DNA of 19,042 bases from Acidobacteriota bacterium (GTDB lineage Bacteria; Acidobacteriota; Terriglobia; Terriglobales; Acidobacteriaceae), in contig JAKABE010000023.1 of NCBI GenBank assembly GCA_021801945.1, positions 1 to 19,042 of the forward strand, written 5' to 3'. Below the pieces are notes generated by a model. That model saw nothing but the letters and a program-made list of their open reading frames with translations. It did no database searches and was not told the DNA's origin. This document shows, in pieces, positions 7,723-14,742 of this stretch (position 1 is the first letter of the stretch; every line of letters begins with the position of its first letter). Both the position numbers and the translations under genes were made by a program.

Positions 7723-8133
7723 ATGCACATCAATCCCTGGCGGCTGGCACGCGCTTCGGCGGCTGCCGTCCTTGTTACTGCATTTGCCGTTCCTCATAAT
7801 CTGCTCGCTCAATCTTCCCCCCATGTAGTGAGCCTGCCGGACCTGCAAAAAGCTACCGTAGATGCTTCACAGGCCAGGCAAAAAAATCTGAACACGTTGA
7901 ACGGGTTTCTGTCTTCCGCGCAAGCAAAGGAAGCGATGAAGACTGCTCATGTCAATCCCCAGGAAGTGAGGCGGGCGGTTGCAGGCCTCAGCGACCAGGA
8001 ACTGGCAAACCTGGCGTCAAGGGCCAGCAGGACGGAGTCTGACTTTGCTGCAGGCAGTATCGACAACCATGACCTGTTGGTGATTATGGTTGCCATGCTT
8101 GCTCTCATCCTGATCATCGTTGCGGTGCACTGA
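7723..8133 (+). CDS. PA2779-like small membrane-anchored protein
   Basis: ATG 7723 has an ideal GGAGGT at 7709-7714, giving a 136-aa protein; the frame is open further upstream but without support. Residues 1-30 form a signal peptide (RLARASAAAVLVTAFAVPHNLLAQ). The middle is helical and ends in the typical wording NPQEVRRAVAGLSDQELANLASR. Residues about 115-136 (DLLVIMVAMLALILIIVAV) are a C-terminal membrane segment. This layout matches the PA2779 family of Pseudomonas, whose function is not established and whose gene sits beside PA2778, a C39-like peptidase. The same partner follows here after 11 nt, which strengthens the assignment. The likely product is an exported protein held in the inner membrane by its C-terminus. 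Confidence 0.72.
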   Translation: MHINPWRLARASAAAVLVTAFAVPHNLLAQSSPHVVSLPDLQKATVDASQARQKNLNTLNGFLSSAQAKEAMKTAHVNPQEVRRAVAGLSDQELANLASRASRTESDFAAGSIDNHDLLVIMVAMLALILIIVAVH

Positions 8134-8144
8134 GAGAGGTCCCG

Positions 8145-8699
8145 ATGCGGCGCTGTGTCTTGCTCATCAGCCTCCTGGTGCTGGAGCTATGCGGCGCCGC
8201 ATACGCCGCTGGTGCCACGAATGCCTGGATCGACGTTCCGTTTGTGAAGCAACGGAAGGATGGTTGCGGCGCAGCCAGTATGGCCATGGTGATGGCGTAC
8301 TGGCAACAGCAGGAGGGCTGGCCGGCCAGCCCAAGCGCCCGGGCAACGCATATTCTGCAGGCTTTGTACTCGATACCGGCGCACGGTATCTATGCCTCCG
8401 CTATGGTGAGGTACTTGCAGCAGAATGGCTACAGAACGTTTGTCTTCGCCGGGCGATGGCCGGACTTGGAGCGTGAGATCGCAAAGGGCCGGCCCTTGAT
8501 TGTGGGGCTGCGGCCGGACGCGAGCCGGTCCCTTCATTATGTGGTGGTTTCTGGAGTCGATGACCCGCAGCAACTTGTGTTGCTTAACGATCCGGCTCAG
8601 CGCAAGCTCCTCAAAGTGAAGCGGTCCAGATTCGAGCACGAGTGGCAAGCCACCAAGGACTGGACCCTGCTGGCAGTGCCCCGGCCGAGTCCGCACTGA
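8145..8699 (+). CDS. PA2778-like secreted C39-type cysteine peptidase
   Basis: The 184-aa protein starts at ATG 8145 with AGAGAGG at 8133-8139 overlapping the upstream stop. Residues 1-22 form a signal peptide (LLISLLVLELCGAAYA). The rest is a single papain-like C39-type domain: VPFVKQRKDGCGAASMAM places the nucleophile at C41, SLHYVVVSGVDD the histidine at H131, and LLNDPAQ the third catalytic residue at D149. All three are present, so it should be active. C39 domains usually cut double-Gly leaders inside ABC exporters, but no transporter is fused or adjacent here, so this belongs to the stand-alone exported branch. PA2778 of Pseudomonas, as I recall, carries TPRs after the peptidase. Here that part is missing and a TPR protein follows as a separate gene. 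Confidence 0.75.
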   Translation: MRRCVLLISLLVLELCGAAYAAGATNAWIDVPFVKQRKDGCGAASMAMVMAYWQQQEGWPASPSARATHILQALYSIPAHGIYASAMVRYLQQNGYRTFVFAGRWPDLEREIAKGRPLIVGLRPDASRSLHYVVVSGVDDPQQLVLLNDPAQRKLLKVKRSRFEHEWQATKDWTLLAVPRPSPH

Positions 8700-8767
8700 G
8701 GAGCATAAGCGCCCTAACCCTTAGCCGCCCATCCGTTCAGCTCCTTTGCGGATCTGGAAGGTGCGCG

Positions 8768-10564
8768 ATGCGCTGGTCTCTTGCTGATGTGAGACACGCC
8801 AACTTTCTACGTTGCACCGTCGACCAAATGTCAAAGACGAACGGCCACAAATGCCGCTTGAGATTGTTCGGAGAAATGCTGAGCCTCGGCACCGCTTTTG
8901 CCTTTCTCTTCAGTTGCCTATGCCTGAACGCGCTGGGAGTTCAGGCTCAGACTCCGTCTGAAGCACAAATTCAAAAGCTCGCAGACGGGCAGCAATGGAA
9001 GCTGATCGCGCGCATTCTTTCTCCTGTCAGGCCGCGCACGGCTGCAATGGATTTTTATTACGGGTTGGCGTTGGCGCGGCTGGGACATTGGGCCGAGGCG
9101 GAGAACGTGCTCAAGGAGGGACGGAAGAGGGCTCCCAAGGATCCGCGCTTTCCAGAAGAGCTGGCAGGCATCGCCTTCGAGCAGAAGAAATATCCCCTGG
9201 CCGCTCATCGCATGAGGCAAGCCGTCCGGCTCCAACCCAAGAGCGCTTACGCCAACGATTTCCTGGGAACCGTCTTCTTTCTAGAAGACAACCTTCCCGC
9301 TGCACTTAAGTATTGGAACCGCGTGGGAAAGCCCATGATTGCCAATGTGCGCGAGGAGCCTACGCCGCGCGTCTCGCCCGCGCTGCTCGATCATGCCTTT
9401 GTATTTTCGCCAGCCGCCACGCTGCTGCTTCCGCAGTTCTACGATACGGAGGCTCGCATCCGCGCATTGGGAACCTTCCCGCAGTATCAGCTCGATCTTC
9501 AGGCGCAAAAGGACGGCGAGTTTGATGCTATTTTCCGTAACGATGAACTCAACGGTCTTGGCGGCGGCAAATGGGAGTCGCTGTTTCTCTCTCTTCGTGG
9601 GCTCCCGTTCCAGGAAATCAACCCGGGCTTTTATAACTTTCGTCGTGAGGCCACCAATTTGGTTTCCCTTCTGCGCTGGGACGCGCAAAAGCGGCGCGTC
9701 TTTGCCCAGATCTCAGGCCCCTTCGAACATGACACCATGTACCGCTGGGAGTTGACGAGTGATCTGCGCGACGAGAACTGGGCGATTCGAAACGGCTCTG
9801 CCGGGCCGGCTCCCGTCCTTGCCAGCTTCAACATGCGTCATGAGATGGCGGCATTCCGTCTCGCCTACTACGGCAGAGGACGCGTATGGTGGTGGGCCGG
9901 TGCGGAGGCATCGCATCGCGATTTCCGCAACGCTGTCCCGGGCGCCGTGCTCACACCGCAGATGCTGGCCAAGGGTTACCAGTTCGAGGAACAGGCGCGA
10001 TTCGGGGCTGTCGTTTGGCGCGTTCCCGAGCGGCGCTTCACGATGAATGCCGAAGCCGGGGCCGCCGCAGCGCGCTTGTGGTCACAGCAGGTGCAGCCTT
10101 GGGAGAAAGTGACGGGTGCGTTGAGCTGCCGGTGGTTTCCCAGGGCGGAGGGCGACGATTACGAAATGTCGCAGAAGATGTGGGCGGGTAGGGCCTTCGG
10201 TCCGCCGCCTTTAGATGAGTTGTTCATCCTCGGCCTCGAGCGGGACAACAACCTGCCGATGGTGGCGCACATCGGCACGCGCGACGGTCGAAAGGGAAGC
10301 GCACCGCTGGGTCGCGAATACTTTCTGGAGAACTGGGAGCTCGACAAAGATATGTACAACATCGGATTAGTGAACCTGCGAATCGGTCCCGTTTTCGATG
10401 TGGGCAGAATTGGCGATCCAGGTACGGAGCTCGGCTCCCACGAGTGGCTCTTCGACACCGGCGCATTGCTTAAGCTCCGCGTCTTCGGAAGCGGGCTCGT
10501 GTTTTCGTTTGGAAGGGACCTGCGCACCGGGACCAACGCGTTGTATGCGGAGCTGCTGGAATAG
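8768..10564 (+). CDS. TPR protein with C-terminal outer-membrane beta-barrel-like domain
   Basis: From ATG 8768 the protein has 598 aa. This start has GGAAGG at 8756-8761 with 6-nt spacing. ATG 8828 (578 aa) lacks a ribosome binding site but gives a more normal signal peptide, with core LSLGTAFAFLFSCLCLNALGV and cleavage near VQA; both remain possible. Residues about 94-190 are tandem TPR helices (YYGLALARLGHWAEAENVL, AGIAFEQKKYPLAAHRMRQA, FLGTVFFLEDNLPAALKYW). The remainder, about residues 215-598, alternates strands with many Trp/Tyr/Phe and ends LKLRVFGSGLVFSFGRD followed by about 12 residues, resembling the last strands of Omp85/BamA-type barrels. TPRs would lie in the periplasm and the barrel in the outer membrane. 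It is 68 nt behind the C39 peptidase gene and probably belongs to the same unit. Confidence 0.7.
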   Translation: MRWSLADVRHANFLRCTVDQMSKTNGHKCRLRLFGEMLSLGTAFAFLFSCLCLNALGVQAQTPSEAQIQKLADGQQWKLIARILSPVRPRTAAMDFYYGLALARLGHWAEAENVLKEGRKRAPKDPRFPEELAGIAFEQKKYPLAAHRMRQAVRLQPKSAYANDFLGTVFFLEDNLPAALKYWNRVGKPMIANVREEPTPRVSPALLDHAFVFSPAATLLLPQFYDTEARIRALGTFPQYQLDLQAQKDGEFDAIFRNDELNGLGGGKWESLFLSLRGLPFQEINPGFYNFRREATNLVSLLRWDAQKRRVFAQISGPFEHDTMYRWELTSDLRDENWAIRNGSAGPAPVLASFNMRHEMAAFRLAYYGRGRVWWWAGAEASHRDFRNAVPGAVLTPQMLAKGYQFEEQARFGAVVWRVPERRFTMNAEAGAAAARLWSQQVQPWEKVTGALSCRWFPRAEGDDYEMSQKMWAGRAFGPPPLDELFILGLERDNNLPMVAHIGTRDGRKGSAPLGREYFLENWELDKDMYNIGLVNLRIGPVFDVGRIGDPGTELGSHEWLFDTGALLKLRVFGSGLVFSFGRDLRTGTNALYAELLE

Positions 10565-10643
10565 CCTGGGCAACCACGGATTTACAGGCCGAATCGGTGA
10601 CCGAACCCAGATTTGAATGCCGGAACATCCTCTTGCAGCAAAA

Positions 10644-10658
10644 TAGTTGTTGCAACGA
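10644..10658. promoter_or_regulatory. Palindrome upstream of the YceI gene, possible operator
   Basis: TAGTTG (10644-10649) and CAACGA (10653-10658) form an inverted repeat with 5 of 6 pairs around a TTG spacer. It lies 44 bp before the YceI start and overlaps a plausible promoter region (TTGCAG at 10633-10638). The short A/T-edged palindrome resembles sites of MarR-type regulators, but no regulator gene lies in the window. Confidence 0.35.
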
Positions 10659-10702
10659 ATATCGTGCTCGTGCATCAATAGAATGTAAAGGAGCAGATCC
10701 AC

Positions 10703-11251
10703 ATGACCCTATCGACCGCATCGCAGACCACCTGGAAGATCGATCCTGCGCACTCCGCTGCCGAGTTCAGAGTGAAGCACATGATGATTTCCAACGTGAA
10801 GGGCCGCTTCAGCGGCATCAACGGCACGCTGAACCTGGATGAAGCCGATCCCAGCCGCTCCACCGTCGAGGCATCTATTCCACTCGGCACCATTTCCACT
10901 GGCGACGAGCAGCGCGATGCGCACCTGAAGAGCCCCGATTTCTTTCACGTCGAACAGCACCCGGAGATGACCTTCCAGTCCACCGGGATCGAAGTCAAGC
11001 ACCCCGGCGCACTGGCTGTGACCGGCGACCTGAGTATCCATGGCGTGACCAAAACCGTGACTTTCGATGTGGAAGGCCCCACTCCGCCGAGCAAGGATCC
11101 TTGGGGCAATACGCGCGTCGGCCTCGAAGCTTCGGCTAAGATTAACCGCAAGGACTTTGGGCTGACGTGGAATGCGGCGCTTGAGACCGGCGGCATGCTC
11201 GTCGGTGAGGACATCGCCATCACGCTGGACGTGCAGTTCATCAAGGCATAA
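10703..11251 (+). CDS. YceI-family lipocalin-like protein, cytosolic type
   Basis: The 182-aa protein starts at ATG 10703 with AAGGAG at 10688-10693. It covers the whole YceI fold: the opening WKIDPAHSAAEFRVKHMMISNVKGRF, the central DAHLKSPDFFHVEQHPEMTF, LSIHGVTKTVTFDVEG, and the closing KINRKDFGLTWN. YceI proteins form an extended beta-barrel that binds isoprenoid lipids such as polyprenyl quinones and are often induced by stress. E. coli YceI is periplasmic, but this one has no signal peptide, so it should be cytosolic. It is followed 223 bp later by a pirin gene in the same direction; the two may share regulation, since both families occur in redox-stress regulons. Confidence 0.92.
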   Translation: MTLSTASQTTWKIDPAHSAAEFRVKHMMISNVKGRFSGINGTLNLDEADPSRSTVEASIPLGTISTGDEQRDAHLKSPDFFHVEQHPEMTFQSTGIEVKHPGALAVTGDLSIHGVTKTVTFDVEGPTPPSKDPWGNTRVGLEASAKINRKDFGLTWNAALETGGMLVGEDIAITLDVQFIKA

Positions 11252-11407
11252 GCATCTGTGGCGGAAGTCGAGACGCTCGGCAAAACCTTCCCTCAGCGTC
11301 TAAAGCCAGGACGATTTTGTTGACGCTGGAGGCACGCGCAAATTCGTGCCCTTTCAAGGCCAGACTTCCGCTAAGGACCGATAAGGCGCCGAGGGCCTGT
11401 TTGCTCC

Positions 11408-11421
11408 TTCGTTGGAACGAA
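11408..11421. promoter_or_regulatory. Perfect palindrome upstream of the pirin gene, possible operator
   Basis: TTCGTT (11408-11413) and AACGAA (11416-11421) are perfect inverted arms around GG, 53 bp before the pirin ATG. It is flanked on both sides by the short direct repeat GCTCCTT. No convincing promoter hexamers could be placed, so an operator role is inference only. Confidence 0.35.
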
Positions 11422-11474
11422 CAGCTCCTTGGTGCATCCAATCGCTTATACCTACGCGGCACAGGAGGTCAACC

Positions 11475-12380
11475 ATGTCGCTTCGCCCCGTCAAACAGGT
11501 GATTGAACCCAAGCCCACCATCGAAGGAGCGGGCGTGAAATTGCAGCGCGCCTTCGGCTTCGGCAAAACCAAGGAGTTCGATCCGTTCCTGTTGCTCGAC
11601 GATTTCCGCAACGAGAATCCGGAGGACTACGTCGCCGGCTTTCCCTGGCACCCGCACCGTGGCATAGAAACCATCACCTACGTGTTGGCAGGAGAGGGCC
11701 AGCATGGCGACAGCCTGGGCAACAAGGGCCGCATGACCGCCGGCGACGTGCAGTGGATGACGGCGGGCAGTGGCATCTTGCACCAGGAGATGCCCAAGGG
11801 CGACTCGAATGGACGCATGCACGGCTTCCAGCTTTGGGCCAACCTGCCTGCCGCGCTCAAAATGACTAGCCCGCGCTACCAGGACATCCCGTCCTCCGTC
11901 ATCCCCGAGGTCACCGACGATGACGGCACGCGGGCGCGCATTATTTGCGGCGAGTTCTGGGGCAAAACTGGCCCGGTCGAGGGTGTAGCTGCCGACCCCC
12001 GATACGTGGACATTTCCGTCCCGCCCCTGAAGCGCCGGCGCTTTCAGGTGGAAATCACGCGCAATGCCTTCGCCTACGTCTTTGCAGGCTCGGGAACATT
12101 CCGCGACGCCTCGGAGCCGCAGGCGGTGCTCACCGAGTCGGCTGTCGATCCCGGCGCTCAGCCGGTCTATGATGCCCAGAATCACTCACTGGTACTCTTC
12201 GACCGCGGCGACGAGATTGTGGTGCAGGCGGGTCCGGAGGGCATTCGCTTCCTGCTCGTCAGCGGCAAGCCGCTCGATGAGCCGGTGGCATGGTACGGCC
12301 CGATTGTGATGAACACCCAGGAAGAGCTGCGCCAGGCCATGGCCGAGCTGCACAATGGGACGTTCATCCGGCACGGCTGA
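11475..12380 (+). CDS. Pirin family protein (bicupin, probable metal-dependent dioxygenase or regulator)
   Basis: ATG 11475 has a full AGGAGGT at 11463-11469, giving 301 aa, the usual pirin length; the longer frame upstream lacks support. The N-terminal cupin carries the metal ligands expected for pirins: FPWHPHRG gives H59 and H61, and GILHQEMP gives H103 and E105. The C-terminal cupin (about residues 175-290: PPLKRRRFQVEITRNAFAYVFAGSG onwards) follows. Bacterial pirins with this His3-Glu site can act as quercetin 2,3-dioxygenases; others modulate metabolic enzymes, so the substrate is open. There is no signal peptide. It lies downstream of YceI with a 223-bp gap that contains potential alternative hairpins and a perfect palindrome, suggesting its own control. 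Confidence 0.92.
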   Translation: MSLRPVKQVIEPKPTIEGAGVKLQRAFGFGKTKEFDPFLLLDDFRNENPEDYVAGFPWHPHRGIETITYVLAGEGQHGDSLGNKGRMTAGDVQWMTAGSGILHQEMPKGDSNGRMHGFQLWANLPAALKMTSPRYQDIPSSVIPEVTDDDGTRARIICGEFWGKTGPVEGVAADPRYVDISVPPLKRRRFQVEITRNAFAYVFAGSGTFRDASEPQAVLTESAVDPGAQPVYDAQNHSLVLFDRGDEIVVQAGPEGIRFLLVSGKPLDEPVAWYGPIVMNTQEELRQAMAELHNGTFIRHG

Positions 12381-12559
12381 CGGGCACGTAAGGAAGCAAT
12401 CACTGTTGCACCGTCTCGCAGTCTGTGTTTCGTCAACGTGACTCGATTGTCTTCGGCGGTGAGTTTGACACGGCCGTCGCCCGGTGCCTCGGCCGAATCT
12501 TAACTCGCAACGCCGTTCGCGCCATTCATGTTAATCGGCCCTAGCGGGAGCGGGAGTCC

Positions 12560-12575
12560 CCCCGGCTCTCCGGGG
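12560..12575. repeat. Left-end hairpin of the IS200-like element
   Basis: CCCCGG (12560-12565) and CCGGGG (12570-12575) form a 6-bp stem with a CTCT loop. CGGGAGTCC occurs just before it (12551-12559) and again at 12599-12607. The stem resembles the right-end hairpin, as expected when one transposase binds both ends. Confidence 0.6.
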
Positions 12576-12659
12576 TGGCAGTAGAAGTTTGACATTTTCG
12601 GGAGTCCATCCAAGAAACTCCAATCGTGAGCCGCCAAGCACACGAGGAGGAGTTCCCGG

Positions 12660-13091
12660 ATGGGCGAGTATGAGGGTTTAAGCCACTCCCAGCGGGAGTG
12701 CAAATACCATGTAATTTCCATTCCCAAATGCCGGCGCAAAGTGTTGTGTCAGGGGCTGCGGCCGCATTTGGGCGAAGCGCTAAGGCGCTTGGCCGAGCAG
12801 AAGCAGAGCCGGGTTGAAGAGGGTCACCTGATGTCGGACCATGTGCACATGCTGTTGTCGATTCCGCCGAAGTACGCGCTGTCAGCGGTAGTGGGCTACA
12901 TGAAGGGCAAGAGCGCGATCCATCTTGCACGGGTCTACGGTGAGCGTCGGCAGAATTTTGTTGGGCAGCACTTCTGGGCGCGGAGCTATTTCGTATCGAC
13001 GGTGGGGCGCGACAAAGCAGTGATCCGCGCCTACATACGCAACCAGGAGAAGGAAGACCAGCGCCTGGACCAACTCAACATGTGGAAGTGA
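12660..13091 (+). CDS. tnpA: IS200/IS605 family transposase TnpA (Y1 HUH)
   Basis: The 143-aa protein starts at ATG 12660 with GAGGAGGAG at 12644-12652. The full family pattern is present: ECKYHVISIPKCRRKVL at the N-terminus, the HUH pair H61 and H63 in SDHVHMLLSIPP, KGKSAIHLAR, QHFWARSYFVSTVG, and the catalytic Y125 with Q129 in AYIRNQEKED. In IS608 the equivalents are H64, H66, Y127 and Q131, so spacing is conserved. The enzyme cuts and joins single-stranded DNA at hairpin-marked ends and transposes as a circle into replication-fork lagging strands. A 7-bp perfect hairpin (12684-12700) lies at the start of the reading frame and could dampen translation. Nothing suggests inactivation. Confidence 0.92.
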   Translation: MGEYEGLSHSQRECKYHVISIPKCRRKVLCQGLRPHLGEALRRLAEQKQSRVEEGHLMSDHVHMLLSIPPKYALSAVVGYMKGKSAIHLARVYGERRQNFVGQHFWARSYFVSTVGRDKAVIRAYIRNQEKEDQRLDQLNMWK

Positions 13092-13095
13092 CCAG

Positions 13096-13196
13096 CCACC
13101 GACGAGGTGGCCCGACATCAACACGGGGCCGCGTCAGCGACCCCGCTCAGCCGCTTTGAGCGGCTCAAACAATCATGCCCCCGGCTTTGCCGGGGG
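13096..13196. repeat. Cluster of four hairpins at the right end of the IS200-like element
   Basis: Four consecutive stems follow the transposase stop: CCACC/GGTGG (13096-13110), CGGGG-CGC type with one mismatch (13124-13145), AGCCGCT-TTG-AGCGGCT (13149-13165), and CCCCCGGC-TTT-GCCGGGGG (13178-13196). The last is the likely transposase recognition hairpin. The others could act as terminators or shield the element from passing transcription. Confidence 0.6.
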
Positions 13197-13358
13197 ATAC
13201 TTACCTGTGTCGTGCTGCTATTTCGCGTTGCAGCTTTGATTGGCTGGAGGCAAACGCCACCGATGCCAGCAAAGGTTCCATGCAGCTCATAGTCACTGTC
13301 ACGCCCATGGATTAGCCCTCAAACCCCTGAACACCGAGGCCGCCACTCCGCAATCCTT

Positions 13359-13694
13359 CTACGTTGGTATTTCTGAGAGGGGGGATCTGGCAGGTGGCTT
13401 GAAAACAGGGCGCAGCCGGAAGGAGTTCGGCCCAGAGGGAATCATCGCCAGCGCCATCGGCGCCTCGCCCGGCTTTTCGTGGAAGTTCTTGGCCACCAGC
13501 CACGCAGACAGCCGGGGATCGCGAATCTCCGGTTGGCCTTCCCAAAAGTCGGCCGCTAACACGCACTGGATGCGCAGATGATCCAGATGTAACTCGATCA
13601 CCGCCATGCCCCTGGGGAAATAGCGTATGACGTCGTTTGCGCCGACGCGCAATCCGATGCATTCGCGGCCCTTGCTTTGCGTTCTGACAATCAT
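13359..13694 (-). CDS. Small conserved-looking hypothetical protein
   Basis: The 111-aa protein starts at ATG 13694 behind a perfect AGGAGG (reverse complement of 13700-13705) with 5-nt spacing. It is soluble, with no signal peptide. The first 80 residues look like a compact alpha/beta fold ([51 protein letters not shown]) and the last 25 are Pro/Ser-rich and probably unstructured. I do not recognise a family. The ideal ribosome binding site and regular composition make it a likely real gene. It stands alone, between the IS element and a gene-free stretch. Confidence 0.6.
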   Translation of the reverse strand: MIVRTQSKGRECIGLRVGANDVIRYFPRGMAVIELHLDHLRIQCVLAADFWEGQPEIRDPRLSAWLVAKNFHEKPGEAPMALAMIPSGPNSFRLRPVFKPPARSPLSEIPT

Positions 13695-13741
13695 GCCAGC
13701 CTCCTGCTTTCCAGGGAATGACGTAAGTCTAAGCAGGCGAG

Positions 13742-14051
13742 CCAGAACCGTATCTAGTCATTCCTGGAAGCCCGCGCTTGCGGCTCCTGATTTGAGACGC
13801 GGACTGGCAGGTGCCAAATTGGGAGCTGAGCGTCCCATCGGACTGCACTCTGAAATACTGCATTTCTGTTCTTGGGGCTAGTTCCTTGACCAGACGGTTT
13901 GGTTTCAAATGGCCCATGAGCGTGGTCCTGGAAGCCCACGCTACAGAAGGCTGGGAAGCCGGCGCTGCACGAAGTTGCCGATGTAAAATCATGCGCTCTG
14001 AGCTCTTGGGCGGGAATAGGATGGCCGAATAACAATTATCAAGTCAGCAAG
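13742..14051. other. Gene-free stretch with a repeated 16-mer and a hairpin
   Basis: No credible gene lies between the small hypothetical gene and rnhB. CCTGGAAGCCC followed by G/A and CGCT occurs at 13764-13779 and again at 13927-13942. The second copy forms the right half of a hairpin, AGCGTGG (13919-13925) with CCACGCT (13936-13942). This looks like a piece of a dispersed intergenic repeat, which needs a genome-wide comparison to confirm. Confidence 0.45.
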
Positions 14052-14078
14052 GTGACAGTCCCATCCGCCCGGGCTTTC

Positions 14079-14084
14079 TATACT
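14079..14084 (+). promoter_or_regulatory. -10 box just upstream of rnhB, suggests a leaderless transcript
   Basis: TATACT ends 6 nt before the ATG at 14091, so transcription would start at or within a base or two of the start codon. No Shine-Dalgarno sequence precedes the ATG and no -35 hexamer sits at 16-18 bp (GTGACA at 14052-14057 is 21 bp away). Confidence 0.45.
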
Positions 14085-14090
14085 CAAGCC

Positions 14091-14720
14091 ATGGTCAAGG
14101 GACCGGTCTGCGGTTGGAACTTCGAGGTGGCGGCGCGGCGGGGCGGCGCGCGGTTGATCGTCGGCCTGGACGAAGTGGGCCGCGGCTGCCTCTTCGGGCC
14201 GGTAGTGGCCGCTGCGGTCATCCTTCGCGACGAGTGCCACCTGCCAGACCTCAACGATTCGAAAAAGCTTTCGGAAAAGACGCGCAACGGACTCGACGGC
14301 GCGATTCGCGCCTCCGCGCTGGCTTGCGCGGTCGCGGCCGTCGATGTGGAGACTATCGACCGCATCAATATCCGCCGTGCTTCTCTAGAGGCCATGCGTT
14401 GCGCCGTGGAACAACTCGGCGTTATCCCCGATTTTCTGCTCATTGATGGCCGAGACACCATCGATTGGCCTTGCCCTCAGGAAGCTATCATCGGCGGTGA
14501 CGCGCAGAGTATCTCCATCGCCGCGGCCAGCGTGCTGGCCAAGGTTTACCGCGACCGCCTGCTCGTCAAGCTGGACCGCGAATTTCCCGGCTACGGCCTG
14601 GCGCGCCACAAAGGCTACGGCACGCCGGAACACCTGGCTGCGCTCCAGCGCCTCGGCCCCACTCCACTTCACCGCAAGAGCTTTCATCCGGTAGCAGGAA
14701 CGCTGCTGCCCTTCGATTGA
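14091..14720 (+). CDS. rnhB: Ribonuclease HII
   Basis: RNase HII removes ribonucleotides misincorporated in DNA and RNA primers by cutting the RNA strand of hybrids. From ATG 14091 the protein has 209 aa, the normal length; a GTG at 14052 in the same frame would add 13 residues without any ribosome binding site. The four metal-binding acidic residues are present: D27 and E28 in GLDEVGRGCLFGPVV, D119 in LLIDGRD, and D137 in GGDAQSISIAAASVLAKV. NDSKKLSEKTR and GYGTPEHLAAL complete the family pattern. The gene is convergent with msrQ, 22 bp apart, and seems to be transcribed alone. Confidence 0.96.
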   Translation: MVKGPVCGWNFEVAARRGGARLIVGLDEVGRGCLFGPVVAAAVILRDECHLPDLNDSKKLSEKTRNGLDGAIRASALACAVAAVDVETIDRINIRRASLEAMRCAVEQLGVIPDFLLIDGRDTIDWPCPQEAIIGGDAQSISIAAASVLAKVYRDRLLVKLDREFPGYGLARHKGYGTPEHLAALQRLGPTPLHRKSFHPVAGTLLPFD

Positions 14721-14742
14721 CTGCGCATACCGAGGCGTAGAA

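Larger units (their letters stand above)
12541..13200 (+). mobile_element. IS200/IS605-type insertion sequence, apparently intact
   Basis: A complete Y1 (HUH) transposase gene (12660-13091) is flanked by hairpins: CCCCGG-CTCT-CCGGGG at 12560-12575 on the left and CCCCCGGC-TTT-GCCGGGGG at 13178-13196 on the right. These elements carry subterminal hairpins instead of inverted repeats and make no target duplication, so the exact ends cannot be read from one copy; the boundaries given are approximate. Only the transposase is present (IS200-like, no TnpB). Confidence 0.7.

Noticed and set aside
11469..12185. 238-codon minus-strand frame opposite pirin
   Set aside because: Pirin is certain from its metal ligands and ribosome binding site; the antisense frame is a codon-bias shadow.
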